This document shows positions 1-9,367 of a stretch of 64,000 nucleotides of DNA, piece by piece. Source of the stretch: UMGS1312 sp964631595 (GTDB lineage Bacteria > Bacillota > Clostridia > Oscillospirales > CAG-272); the NCBI GenBank assembly GCA_964631595.1, contig CAZVXL010000002.1, positions 49,142 to 113,141 on the forward strand, given 5' to 3'. The translations under genes and the position numbers were made by a program. Position 1 is the stretch's first letter; every line of letters begins with the position of its first letter. The notes below the pieces were generated by a model, which did no database searches, was not told the DNA's origin, and was given only the letters and a program-made list of their open reading frames with translations.

Positions 1-1437
1 AAGACCACGGTGCCGATCACGGTTGAGCTCGGAGACGAGCTGAGAATGATGGTCATAACGGGACCTAATACCGGCGGTAAGACTGTTGCACTCAAAACGA
101 CGGGACTGCTTCCGATGATGGCTCAGTCGGGACTTCATATCCCGTGCAATGAGGGCTCTGTCGTTCCCGTGTTTGACAATATCTTTGCGGATATAGGCGA
201 CGAGCAGTCCATCGAGCAATCGCTCTCCACCTTCTCCGCGCATATGGCGGGTATAGTATCCATCATGGAGCGTGTCACGCCGAATTCCCTCGTGCTGTTC
301 GATGAGCTCGGGGCGGGCACCGATCCCGTGGAGGGCGCGGCACTTGCCGAGGCTGTTCTTGAAAAGATACTGAGCCTCGGTGCTCTGTCTGCGGCGACCA
401 CTCACTATGCCGAGCTGAAAGCGTTTGCTCTTGAAACGGACGGCGTAACAAATGCCTCCTGCGAATTTGACGTGACGACACTGCGCCCCACCTACAGGCT
501 GGTCGTCGGTACTCCCGGCAAATCAAATGCCTTTGCCATCTCCGAGCGGCTCGGACTCGGTGCCGACATCATAGACCGCGCCGGACAGCTTGTGAATTCC
601 GAAAACAGAAGGCTTGAGGACGTTATAGGAAAGCTTGACTCCATGCGCTTTGAGCTGGAGAGAGAAAGAAAGGCGGTCGATGCAGAGCGTGCCGAGGCGG
701 ATAGGATAAGCGCCGAGAGCGAGGCGAAATACCGCAGTATGCTTGAGGAATCCGAAAAGCTCCGCTCGGATGCGGAGCATAAGGCAAAGCAGATCCTTGA
801 CGGCGCAAGAGCCTCCGCGGATTATGTTTTCGCGGAGCTTGACAAGGTGAAGAAGGCGCAGGACAAGCGGAATTTCGGTCAGGAGCTTGCGGAGGCGAAG
901 AAGAATATCAGGTCAAGTATCCGAAAAGCGGACGATGAGGTGAATCCCGTCTATGTGGATGATGAGGATTACGAGCTTCCGCGCCCGCTCAAAAAAGGCG
1001 ATTTTGTGATACACCGCACGATGGGAACGGAGGGAGTTCTGCTGAACGATCCCGATAAAAACGGAAATTGCCTTGTGCAGATGGGCAACGTGAAAACAAG
1101 AGTCGGTGTCGATAAGCTTTACCTTGACGAGAAGAAAAAGCCGGAGAAAAAGAAGGATCCGCTCGGCGCATACAGCGCAAAGGTATCGAGAGATTTCTCT
1201 CCCACCTGCGACGTTCGCGGAATGACGGGAGACGATGCTTGGTTTGTGGTGGATAAGTATTTCGATGAGGCGCAGGTCGCTCATGTGAAATCCGTGACGG
1301 TGCTTCACGGAAAGGGCACCGGAGCGCTCCGCAAGGCGCTTTGGTCGAGATTCAAGGGCGACCGTCGGATAGAAACCTTCCGCGCGGGACAGTACGGCGA
1401 GGGCGATTACGGTGTCACCGTGGTCGAGCTGAAGTAG
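1..1437 (+). CDS. mutS2: Endonuclease MutS2 (recombination/ribosome-collision factor), 5' end outside window
   Basis: The reading frame is open from base 1, so the N-terminal core and clamp regions lie upstream of the window; 478 residues are visible. The ATPase domain is clear: Walker A GPNTGGKT at bases 61-84, then a Walker B/signature stretch with LFDELGAGTDP. A long charged coiled-coil-like arm follows (about bases 620-930). The C-terminus carries a Smr nuclease domain with CDVRGM and HGKGTGALR. MutS2 proteins are known to suppress recombination and, in Bacillus, to act on collided ribosomes; the Smr domain gives nuclease activity. The GTG at base 10 is not the true start because the frame continues upstream. 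It is followed by rhamnulokinase after a 41-base gap. Confidence 0.93.
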   Translation, partial: KTTVPITVELGDELRMMVITGPNTGGKTVALKTTGLLPMMAQSGLHIPCNEGSVVPVFDNIFADIGDEQSIEQSLSTFSAHMAGIVSIMERVTPNSLVLFDELGAGTDPVEGAALAEAVLEKILSLGALSAATTHYAELKAFALETDGVTNASCEFDVTTLRPTYRLVVGTPGKSNAFAISERLGLGADIIDRAGQLVNSENRRLEDVIGKLDSMRFELERERKAVDAERAEADRISAESEAKYRSMLEESEKLRSDAEHKAKQILDGARASADYVFAELDKVKKAQDKRNFGQELAEAKKNIRSSIRKADDEVNPVYVDDEDYELPRPLKKGDFVIHRTMGTEGVLLNDPDKNGNCLVQMGNVKTRVGVDKLYLDEKKKPEKKKDPLGAYSAKVSRDFSPTCDVRGMTGDDAWFVVDKYFDEAQVAHVKSVTVLHGKGTGALRKALWSRFKGDRRIETFRAGQYGEGDYGVTVVELK

Positions 1438-1478
1438 ATAAATAAGATATGCCGCCTTGGGCGGCAGGGGAGCGTAAT

Positions 1479-2963
1479 ATGAAGAACTACAAAAAATATC
1501 TTGCAGTTGATCTCGGAGCTTCAAGCGGCAGAGGCATTGTCGGTCAGTTTGACGGCAAGCGCTTCGGGCTTCGAGAGGTACACCGCCATTCAAACGATCC
1601 CGTGAGCTGCGGCGGAATTATGTGCTGGGACACCCTTCGCCTGTTTCACGAGATCAAGGCATCGCTTGCGGCGGCTGCCGCGGACGGCGGCATCGAATCC
1701 GTGGCGATAGACACATGGGGCGTGGATTACGGATATATAGACAAAAACGGCGCGCTGATGACAAATCCGTGCCATTACAGAGACAGCCGCACGGCGGGAA
1801 TGGAGGAATACGTTTCGCAAAGGCTGTCCCGCGAGCGCCATTACAGTATCACCGGTATCATGCCGCAGGGGATCAATACGGTGTACCAGCTTGCTTCCGA
1901 CAGGCTCATGAGACCGTGGCTTCCGGATAATGCCGCATCCGTGCTCATGACACCGGATCTTTTCTCGTATCTTCTCTCCGGAGAGGTGGGCTGTGAATAC
2001 ACCATCGCCTCAACGGGCGGTATACTTGATGCCGAGGCGAGGAGCATTTCGAAGGAGGTCTTGGAGGCGATCGGAATATCCCCCGAGCTTTTCGGCAGGA
2101 TATCGTTTTCGGGTGAGGTGCGCGGCACCGTCCTCCCCGATATAGCGAAGGAGTGCGGACTCGGTAAGGTCTCCGTTGTTGCCGCACCGTCGCACGATAC
2201 AGCCTCGGCTGTGCTTGCAGTGCCGTGTCCCGAGGACGATTATCTGTTCCTCAGCAGCGGAACATGGTCTATAATGGGCGTCGAGACTCCCGAGCCCGTG
2301 ATATGCGATGCCGGACTTCGGGGAGGATTTTCAAATGAGGGCGCCGCCTTCGGCAGGATCACACTGATCCGCAATATTATGGGGCTCTGGCTTGAGCAGG
2401 AGTCGCGCAGGCAGTGGAGACGCGAGGGCAAGGAGCTTTCGTTTGATGCACTGAGCCGCGCGGCGGCGGAGGCAGTACCGCTGAGATCCATCATCGTGCC
2501 GGATTCTCCCGAGTTCTCACCTGCGGGCGATATGCCCTCAAGGATAGCGGAATATTGCAGAACAACGGGACAGCCCGTGCCCGAGACCGAGGGTGAGATC
2601 GTCAGATGTATTTTCGACAGCCTTGCGCTTTGCTACAGGCATACGGCGGAAAAGCTTGAACAGCTCTGTAAAAAGAAGTATGACAGGATATACATAGTCG
2701 GAGGCGGAACAAAGGAGGAGCTTCTCTCAAGGCTGACTGCGGATTGCACCGGTAAGACCGTGGTGGCAGGCCCCGCAGAGGCAACGGCACTCGGAAACAT
2801 CGCGCTTCAGGCTTATGCGGCAGGCGAATTTGCAAACAGGGGCGAGCTGCGTGCCGCTCTTGCGGATTCATCCGAGGTGCGCCTGTATGAGCCGAGCGGA
2901 AGCTCCGATATGTGGGACGATGCATACGAAAGATATCTGAGACTTGCCGAGGGACGGGAGTAA
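1479..2963 (+). CDS. rhaB: Rhamnulokinase (FGGY carbohydrate kinase)
   Basis: A 494-residue FGGY-family sugar kinase whose N-terminus (LAVDLGASSGRG) and overall length match rhamnulokinase, which phosphorylates L-rhamnulose at C1. Visible landmarks are the N-terminal phosphate-binding loop DLGASSGR, the DTWGVDYG motif, SSGTWS, and the ATP-site GGG in IVGGGTKEELL. The start at 1479 is chosen because CAGGGGAG sits just upstream; an in-frame ATG at 1449 has no ribosome site. No rhamnose isomerase, aldolase or transporter lies in the window, so the pathway assignment rests on the protein alone. Other FGGY substrates such as fuculose cannot be excluded. A bidirectional terminator follows. Confidence 0.82.
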   Translation: MKNYKKYLAVDLGASSGRGIVGQFDGKRFGLREVHRHSNDPVSCGGIMCWDTLRLFHEIKASLAAAAADGGIESVAIDTWGVDYGYIDKNGALMTNPCHYRDSRTAGMEEYVSQRLSRERHYSITGIMPQGINTVYQLASDRLMRPWLPDNAASVLMTPDLFSYLLSGEVGCEYTIASTGGILDAEARSISKEVLEAIGISPELFGRISFSGEVRGTVLPDIAKECGLGKVSVVAAPSHDTASAVLAVPCPEDDYLFLSSGTWSIMGVETPEPVICDAGLRGGFSNEGAAFGRITLIRNIMGLWLEQESRRQWRREGKELSFDALSRAAAEAVPLRSIIVPDSPEFSPAGDMPSRIAEYCRTTGQPVPETEGEIVRCIFDSLALCYRHTAEKLEQLCKKKYDRIYIVGGGTKEELLSRLTADCTGKTVVAGPAEATALGNIALQAYAAGEFANRGELRAALADSSEVRLYEPSGSSDMWDDAYERYLRLAEGRE

Positions 2964-2989
2964 TACTCACCTTGGAGATATATCAAAGT

Positions 2990-3025
2990 AAAAAGCTGTA
3001 GGGGCTATGCCCTTACAGCTTTTTG
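2990..3025. terminator. Bidirectional intrinsic terminator between rhaB and tgt
   Basis: A hairpin AAAAGCTGTAGGGGC / GCCCTTACAGCTTTT with a very short loop, flanked by A and T runs on both sides. It can end transcription from rhaB on the plus strand and from the long tgt operon on the minus strand. Confidence 0.9.
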
Positions 3026-3032
3026 TCTTATG

Positions 3033-4169
3033 TCAGTCATCGGTGCGGGTGGCAAGAAGCTCATGGTACTTTTGGTAGAAGGCTTCGAAATACCCGCCGT
3101 CGAGAGCCTCACGGATCTTCTTTACAAGCTCGTTGTAGAAGTACAGATTGTGCGTGACCGCAAGCCTCATTCCGAGAGCCTCCTTCGCTTTGATGAGATG
3201 GCGAATGTAGGCTCTGCTGTGATTGCGGCAGGCCTCACAGCCGCACCCCTCACTTATGGGTCTGGAGTCGTTTTTGTACTTCTCGTTCATCACGTTCATC
3301 TTGCCGTTCCAAGTGAACACGTTTCCGTGGCGCGCATTCCTTGACGGCATTACACAGTCGAAAAAGTCAACACCGCGGTGTACCGCCTCAATAATATTTT
3401 GCGGAGTGCCGACACCCATAAGGTATCTCGGCTTGTCCTTCGGCATATAGGGCTCCACCGCTTCGATGATGCGGTACATCTCATCTGCCGACTCACCCAC
3501 AGCAAGACCGCCGATGGCATAGCCGTCGCAGTCGATCTCACGGATCTGCTTCATGTGCTCGACACGCAGATCCTCATAGGTGCTGCCCTGATTTATTCCG
3601 AACAGCATTTGCTGCGGATTCAGAGTGTCGGGCAGGGAATTGAGCCTGTCCATCTCCGCGCGGCATCTTTCGAGCCAGCGCACAGTGCGGTCGCAGGAGT
3701 TTTTCGTATACTTGTATTCCGCTGGATTCTCAATGCACTCGTCAAATGCCATGGCGATCGTTGAGGCAAGATTTGACTGGATCCGCATTGATTCCTCGGG
3801 CCCCATAAAGATGCGCTTTCCGTCGATGTGAGAGGCGAAATATACGCCCTCCTCCCTGATCTTGCGGAGAGATGAGAGTGAGAACACCTGAAATCCGCCG
3901 CTGTCGGTGAGAAGCGGCCCCTTCCAGCCAGACATTTTCCGAATTCCGCCGAGCTCTCTCACGAGTGTATCACCGGGGCGAAGATGCAGATGATATGTGT
4001 TTGACAGCATCACCTGACAGCCGACCTCCTCAAGATCGAAGGCGGAGAGCCCTCCCTTGATGGCTCCGCAGGTGGCGACATTCATAAATACGGGAGTTTC
4101 GATCACTCCGTGCGGAGTTAAAAGACGTCCGCGTCTGGCATTGCCCTCTTGCTTTATTAAAGTAAACAT
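3033..4169 (-). CDS. tgt: tRNA-guanine transglycosylase (queuosine pathway)
   Basis: A 378-residue TIM-barrel enzyme that exchanges guanine 34 for preQ1 in GUN-anticodon tRNAs. The substrate pocket motif DSGGFQ is at residues 89-94, the nucleophile region DCVMPSRNARHG begins at residue 271, and the zinc site is C309, C311, C314 and H340. Length and motifs are those of a full bacterial Tgt. It is the last gene of the minus-strand operon, starting 10 bases after mutL stops, and runs into a strong terminator. No preQ1 synthesis genes (queCDEF) are in the window, so the substrate may be salvaged or made elsewhere. Confidence 0.96.
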   Translation of the reverse strand: MFTLIKQEGNARRGRLLTPHGVIETPVFMNVATCGAIKGGLSAFDLEEVGCQVMLSNTYHLHLRPGDTLVRELGGIRKMSGWKGPLLTDSGGFQVFSLSSLRKIREEGVYFASHIDGKRIFMGPEESMRIQSNLASTIAMAFDECIENPAEYKYTKNSCDRTVRWLERCRAEMDRLNSLPDTLNPQQMLFGINQGSTYEDLRVEHMKQIREIDCDGYAIGGLAVGESADEMYRIIEAVEPYMPKDKPRYLMGVGTPQNIIEAVHRGVDFFDCVMPSRNARHGNVFTWNGKMNVMNEKYKNDSRPISEGCGCEACRNHSRAYIRHLIKAKEALGMRLAVTHNLYFYNELVKKIREALDGGYFEAFYQKYHELLATRTDD

Positions 4170-4179
4170 AGAATCAGTA

Positions 4180-6270
4180 TCACGTCAGGCGTGAAAATTG
4201 CCTTTCAATAGAATTTTTCCGAAGCTCAAAGGCTACGGGTCTGCCGTGTGGACAGGTCTTTATTGCACTTGCCTTCGAATCAGCGGGACGGCAGAGAAGC
4301 TTTCGGCAGATATGCTCCACCTCACCGCCTCTGTAAACTCTCCCGCCCTTGATAGCCGCCTTGCAGGAGGCTTGGAACAGCTTTTTCTCAAAATACTCTA
4401 TTCCGGCGGCATCAATGGTGCCTATTCCCTCGGCAAGCTGTCCGGCAAGAGAGATCAGCATATCGGGTGCGGCCTCTCTGCCCACCTCCTCGGGAATTGC
4501 GGAAATTATCACCTCACCGCGTGGCTTGTCGTGCTCAAACGAAAAGCCGAGCTTTTCAAAGGACGGGCGGTATTCCTCAAGGGCATCTGCCTCGGGAGGT
4601 GTGACCGCTCTCCGTATCGGGAACATGAGCATCTGCCCGTGAGATGAGCCCTCACGCAGCTTGCGGCACAGATCATCGAAAATTATGCGCTCATGCGCCG
4701 CGTGCTTGTCGATGAATACGAGCCTGTCGTTAAGCTCAACTATGATGTAGCAGTTGTACGCCTCACCTATCACCCGATATTCGGGAGGCGCCTCCGCTTC
4801 CGTACACTCCGTACCGATCTCATCTGCGGCGGGAGCGACTTTTTCTTCATCGGAGCCGTGCCCCTCGTTGGATACGGGGGTGGCGGCACGGTCGCCGCTC
4901 TTTAAGGGCTCAGATATAGAGAGCTGTGTTGACGGTGCAGCGGACCGGAACGGATTTCTCAGCTCGGATGCGGCAAGATCGTCTACCCACGAGGATCTGT
5001 TGTCCTTGACCGGCGGCGCAATTGATACGCTGTCCGCGCTCGGGGTCGCCGCGATTCTCGGCTCGGGAGCACGCATCGGATCTCCGATCGTCTCTCCCGC
5101 AGACCTTTGATGAGCTGTGCGCGCCGCCGGTGTCTGCGGATATGGCTGTATCTGCTCGGGCGCGGTATGCACGGACGGTGCTTGTGCCGCTTGCGTGATT
5201 TGCGGTTTCACTGCCGGTGTTTGTGCTGTCGGCGTTTGCACGGGTGCCGCTTGCGGGATGCTCAGCTCGGGCATACTTCCGCTTTTCGTTATCGCGGCAA
5301 GCACGGCATAGTAGACCGATTCGTATATCAGCCGCTCACTTGTGAACTTCACCTCAAGCTTTGAGGGGTGCACGTTTACGTCAACAAGCCCCGGCGTGAT
5401 CTCAATGTTGAGTATGCAGAAGGAGAAGCGCTCCTTCGGGATCCTTGAGGAATAAGCGCCGTCTACCGCTGCCGTTACCGTGCGACTGCGAATGTACCTT
5501 CCGTTGATGAAGAAGTACTGCATATTATGATTGGAACGCACGAAGTCGGGCTCGGAGGTAAAGCCCCAAACCTTTATTCCGTTCTCATCACGGTCAACGG
5601 GGATCAGCCGCGAGGCGGCATCTCTGCCGAATATCACATATGCGGCGCCGTAGAGCTTGCCGTCACCGGGAGTAACAAAGCGCACCTCGCCGTCACATAT
5701 AAATTTGAAGGAGACGTTCGGTGAGGACAGCGCCATTTTCTCCATGACGGCGGTTACAGCCGCCGCCTCGGTGGAGTCCTTCTTCATGAATTTCCGCCGT
5801 GCGGGCACGTTGTAGAACAGCTCCTCCGCGATGACGGTCGTTCCGACCGCACAGCCCGTTTCCGCGTATTCGGTGATCTCACCGCCGTCGCAGACGAGGA
5901 GCGTGCCCATGTAGGAATCCTCGGTCTTTGTCATGATACGCAGATGCGAAACGGCAGATATCGCCGCAAGCGCTTCGCCTCGGAAGCCGAGAGTGCATAT
6001 GGCGGAGAGATCGTCGGCTGTGCTTATCTTGCTTGTGGCGTGCCTCAGAACAGCCAAGGGCACGTCCTCGGAGTCGATGCCGCAGCCGTTGTCGGATACG
6101 CGGATCGAGCCGATACCGCCCCTGCGTATCTCAACGGTAATACTCGTGGCACCCGCATCAAGCGAATTTTCCACAAGCTCCTTCACTGCGGAAGCGGGTC
6201 TGTCGACGACCTCTCCCGCGGCGATCATGTTTGCTATATCGAAGCCGAGCACATTGATCCTGCCTGCCAT
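4180..6270 (-). CDS. mutL: DNA mismatch repair protein MutL (endonuclease-type)
   Basis: A 696-residue MutL. The N-terminal GHKL ATPase shows E34/N35, DNGCGI (60-65) and GFRGEAL (95-101). A long Pro/Ala/Gln/Thr-rich linker (about 335-450) leads to the C-terminal dimerisation domain. This domain has the metal-binding endonuclease motifs of non-enteric MutL: DKHAAHE at 521-527 and CPHGRP from C673. The usual DQHAxxExxxxE motif ends here in Asp (D532) rather than Glu. The ATG at 6270 is preferred over a TTG at 6288 because GGAGGTGAT lies directly before it. It follows mutS by 31 bases in the same operon. The absence of mutH fits an intrinsic nicking activity. Confidence 0.96.
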   Translation of the reverse strand: MAGRINVLGFDIANMIAAGEVVDRPASAVKELVENSLDAGATSITVEIRRGGIGSIRVSDNGCGIDSEDVPLAVLRHATSKISTADDLSAICTLGFRGEALAAISAVSHLRIMTKTEDSYMGTLLVCDGGEITEYAETGCAVGTTVIAEELFYNVPARRKFMKKDSTEAAAVTAVMEKMALSSPNVSFKFICDGEVRFVTPGDGKLYGAAYVIFGRDAASRLIPVDRDENGIKVWGFTSEPDFVRSNHNMQYFFINGRYIRSRTVTAAVDGAYSSRIPKERFSFCILNIEITPGLVDVNVHPSKLEVKFTSERLIYESVYYAVLAAITKSGSMPELSIPQAAPVQTPTAQTPAVKPQITQAAQAPSVHTAPEQIQPYPQTPAARTAHQRSAGETIGDPMRAPEPRIAATPSADSVSIAPPVKDNRSSWVDDLAASELRNPFRSAAPSTQLSISEPLKSGDRAATPVSNEGHGSDEEKVAPAADEIGTECTEAEAPPEYRVIGEAYNCYIIVELNDRLVFIDKHAAHERIIFDDLCRKLREGSSHGQMLMFPIRRAVTPPEADALEEYRPSFEKLGFSFEHDKPRGEVIISAIPEEVGREAAPDMLISLAGQLAEGIGTIDAAGIEYFEKKLFQASCKAAIKGGRVYRGGEVEHICRKLLCRPADSKASAIKTCPHGRPVAFELRKNSIERQFSRLT

Positions 6271-6301
6271 TACATCACCTCCCGTCAAAGCGAGCTAAGG
6301 C

Positions 6302-8878
6302 TTAGGACAGCCTTCTTTTCCAGTCATAGATCAAATTCATTGCCTCAATGGGCGTAAGCGTGTTGATATCTGCGGCGAGTATCTCACCCTTGATCTCGTC
6401 GTTAAAGGTATCGAATATGCTGAGATTTTCGGAGGCATCACTCCGTCTTGCCACGTGGGTGTCCGCACTCGGCGCATCGGATTCAAGCTCACGCAAGATC
6501 TCCTTTGAGCGCTTGATTATTTTTTCGGGAACTCCGGCAAGCCTTGCGACCTCGATTCCGTAGCTGTCGTCGGCGGGACCTCGGACTATCTTTCGGAGAA
6601 AGGTCACGTCCTCACCGCGCTTTTTCGCGGCGACGTTGTAGTTTACCACACCGTCAAGCTTTTCCTCAAGCTCGGTCAGCTCATGGTAATGTGTCGCGAA
6701 CATAGCCTTTGCGCCGAGAGCCTTACCCGCTGTGTATTCCGCAACGGCCCTTGCGATGCTCATGCCGTCATAGGTGCTCGTGCCCCTGCCGATCTCATCG
6801 TAAATTATAAAGCTTCGCTTGGTGGCGTTCTTCAGAATGTGCGCCACCTCCTTCATTTCAAGCATGAAGGTGGATTGACCTGCGGCAAGATCGTCGGAGG
6901 CTCCGACACGCGTGAACAGCTTGTCCACGATACCTATCGAGGCGTAGGAGGCGGGAACGAATGAGCCTATCTGCGCCATGAGTATTATAAGAGCCGTCTG
7001 ACGCATATATGTGGATTTACCTGCCATGTTGGGGCCGGTGATGAGCAGCAGTCTGTTGTCGCGGCAGTCGAGAAGACTGTCGTTTGGCACGAAGTAGGAA
7101 TCGCGCACAAACTGCTCCACGACGGGGTGACGTCCGTCTCGTATATCGACAGTGTCACCGGTGGTGATCTCGGGACAGACGTACCCGCCGGACGCGGCGG
7201 CGGAGGCGAGAGAGATGAAGAAATCAAGCTCTGCGATGGCGGCGGCGGTCTGCCTGATCCGCGCATCGGCTTGAGCGACCTTGTCGCGCACTGCCGCAAA
7301 CAGCTCGTATTCGATCGACTTGATCTTGTCGGAGGCACCGAGAATGGTGGACTCAGCCTCCTTGAGCTTTTCGGTTATGTACCGTTCACTGTTCGAGAGA
7401 GTCTGCTTTCGGATATACCCCTCGGGAGCCTTTTCGGAGGCGGAGCGGGGAAGCTCAATATAGTAGCCGAACACTCTGTTGTAGCCGATCCTCAGATTTT
7501 TCAGACCGGTCTTTTCGCGCTCCTCGTCTTCGATCCTCTCAAGCCAGCCCTTGCTGTCGCTCAGGATCGAGCGGAGCTCGTCCACCTCGGCGGAATAACC
7601 GTCCTTGATGATGCCGCCCTCCTTCGTCTGAAAGGGCGGGGTCTCAACAATAGAGCCGTCTATAAGCTCAAAGATATCGGAGAGACTGTCGGTGGAAGCC
7701 CCGAGAGCCTGAAGCTCGGCAGAGCCCGAGCCCGCGAGCAGCTCCTTGACCTCGGGAAGCACGGATGCTGTCTGAGCGATCGCACGGAGCTCTCTTGCGC
7801 CGGCTGTCTTGTAGGTAACACGCGTCATCAGCCTCTCAAGATCGAGCACCTGCTCAAGCTTCAGCCTCAGCTCCTCCCGAAGCATAAAATTGTCGAAAAG
7901 CGCCGAAACGGAGCGCTGGCGCTCCGTGATGCGCGCCGCGTTTGTCAGCGGATGCTCTATGCGGTATCTCAGCATACGCGCGCCCGCGGAGGTGCAGGTC
8001 TTGTCAAGCACCCACAGAAGTGAGCCGCGCTTTTCCTTTGTCAGCATTGTTTCGCACAGCTCAAGATTTCGCCTTGTGGCGGTGTCCATCTCAAGATACT
8101 CCGAGCTCTCGTAGATAACGAGCTCTCTGAGAAAATCGGGCTCGCGGAGCTGAGTTTCGCGTATGTAGTCAAGCGCCGCGGCGACGGCTGTCAGCAGAGC
8201 CTCGTCGGTACCCTCGGGAGTCCCGAATCTTTCTGCGGCATCACGCGCCGATTCGCGCGACGAGAACAGCTCCGGCTTGCTTTGGAGCAGGAGCTCACCC
8301 TCATGGCGCTTGGCATAAGCGGCAACGGGCGGACATTCGGAGGCATCCTCGGAGAGTATTATCTCCCGAGGCGAAAAGGTGGACAGCTCGGAAAGAAGAA
8401 GGGAGGAGTCTCTGTCATCGGGCAAAAATGCGGCGGTGATGTACGCCGTCGAAATATCGGTGAAGCATACGCCCGTTCCCGACGGAGAGAAGAAGACCGT
8501 GCAGAGGTAGTTGTTCGCCCCCTCCGAGAGCAATTCCGATTCGATGACGGTGCCGGGCGTTACCACTCGGATCACCTCACGGCGGACAAGCCCCTTGGCG
8601 GCGGACGGATCCTCGGTCTGCTCACAGATCGCGACCTTGTAGCCCTTTTCGATCAGCCTTCCGATGTAGCTCTCGCTGGAATGAAAGGGAACGCCGCACA
8701 TCGGCGCGCGCCCCTCACCGCATTCCTTGCCGGTGAGAGTCAGCTCAAGCTCACGTGAAACGAGCTGGGCGTCCTCAAAAAACATTTCGTAAAAATCCCC
8801 GAGACGGAAGAAAAGGATATAATCCTTGTACTTGTCCTTCACCTCGAAGTATTGCTGCATCATCGGAGAATAAGCCAA
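6302..8878 (-). CDS. mutS: DNA mismatch recognition protein MutS
   Basis: A full-length 858-residue MutS. The mismatch-binding Phe-x-Glu motif is F29-Y-E31 in GDFYEMFF. The Walker A loop GPNMAGKS lies near residue 614, followed by YDEIGRGTSTYDG (Walker B and signature). The C-terminus ends with a short dimerisation tail (IYDWKRR). The start codon is TTG at 8878, supported by an upstream AAAGGGGG and by alignment of the first residues (MAYSPMMQQY) with other MutS proteins. It lies between the ylbF-like gene and mutL, resembling the Bacillus order miaB-ymcA-cotE-mutS-mutL without cotE. Confidence 0.97.
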   Translation of the reverse strand: MAYSPMMQQYFEVKDKYKDYILFFRLGDFYEMFFEDAQLVSRELELTLTGKECGEGRAPMCGVPFHSSESYIGRLIEKGYKVAICEQTEDPSAAKGLVRREVIRVVTPGTVIESELLSEGANNYLCTVFFSPSGTGVCFTDISTAYITAAFLPDDRDSSLLLSELSTFSPREIILSEDASECPPVAAYAKRHEGELLLQSKPELFSSRESARDAAERFGTPEGTDEALLTAVAAALDYIRETQLREPDFLRELVIYESSEYLEMDTATRRNLELCETMLTKEKRGSLLWVLDKTCTSAGARMLRYRIEHPLTNAARITERQRSVSALFDNFMLREELRLKLEQVLDLERLMTRVTYKTAGARELRAIAQTASVLPEVKELLAGSGSAELQALGASTDSLSDIFELIDGSIVETPPFQTKEGGIIKDGYSAEVDELRSILSDSKGWLERIEDEEREKTGLKNLRIGYNRVFGYYIELPRSASEKAPEGYIRKQTLSNSERYITEKLKEAESTILGASDKIKSIEYELFAAVRDKVAQADARIRQTAAAIAELDFFISLASAAASGGYVCPEITTGDTVDIRDGRHPVVEQFVRDSYFVPNDSLLDCRDNRLLLITGPNMAGKSTYMRQTALIILMAQIGSFVPASYASIGIVDKLFTRVGASDDLAAGQSTFMLEMKEVAHILKNATKRSFIIYDEIGRGTSTYDGMSIARAVAEYTAGKALGAKAMFATHYHELTELEEKLDGVVNYNVAAKKRGEDVTFLRKIVRGPADDSYGIEVARLAGVPEKIIKRSKEILRELESDAPSADTHVARRSDASENLSIFDTFNDEIKGEILAADINTLTPIEAMNLIYDWKRRLS

Positions 8879-8933
8879 GAGTAAAGCCCCCTTTAACTGT
8901 TTGTGAGAGTGCCTTCGGGCAAGCTGCCTTTAC

Positions 8934-9332
8934 TTAGTGACAGCCGCCGCAGCTTGAGCAGTCGTGAGCGCAGGGCTTGTGACCTGTTATCGCATACTCA
9001 AGCTCGGATACGATCTCGTTGTAGTAGGAATCGTACTCCTCCTTGGCTCTTGCGTAGTCGGAGTATACGTCAAGTCCCGTGATCTGAGTGTAAAGCTCCT
9101 CAAGCCTGTTTTCGATGTTGCGGATAACGTCCTCGTCGCGCTCCTCCTTGGAATATTCCTCGGACAGAGCGGTCTGGTGTACGTTGTATTCCGTGATGAG
9201 TGCATTGAGCTCATGAGACTCATTGTAGACGGCAGCCGCAGCCTTGAGAGCGGCGCATCTGGGATCGTTCTTGATCTCCTCACCGAGGGCGTGGATCATT
9301 TCGACGATTTTTTCACTGAGAATGTTTTCCAT
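8934..9332 (-). CDS. YlbF/YmcA family protein with cysteine-rich tail
   Basis: A 132-residue, mostly helical protein of the YlbF/YmcA (Com_YlbF) family, located directly downstream of miaB as ymcA is in Bacillus. In B. subtilis, YlbF (RicF), YmcA (RicA) and YaaT (RicT) form a complex that promotes RNase Y-dependent mRNA processing and binds iron-sulfur clusters. The last 13 residues are Cys/His-rich (four Cys and three His, with a CSSCGGCH end), which would suit cluster or metal binding. Ribosome site AAAGGA precedes the ATG at 9332. I cannot tell RicA from RicF from the sequence alone; gene order favours RicA. Confidence 0.8.
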   Translation of the reverse strand: MENILSEKIVEMIHALGEEIKNDPRCAALKAAAAVYNESHELNALITEYNVHQTALSEEYSKEERDEDVIRNIENRLEELYTQITGLDVYSDYARAKEEYDSYYNEIVSELEYAITGHKPCAHDCSSCGGCH

Positions 9333-9367
9333 AATTATTTATCCTTTCGCATAAAAGCAATTTTTGA

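Noticed and set aside
1449..1478. Upstream start for rhamnulokinase and small hairpin GCCGCC/GGCGGC at 1451-1465
   Set aside because: The upstream ATG has no ribosome site; the hairpin lacks a T run and is too short to call a terminator.
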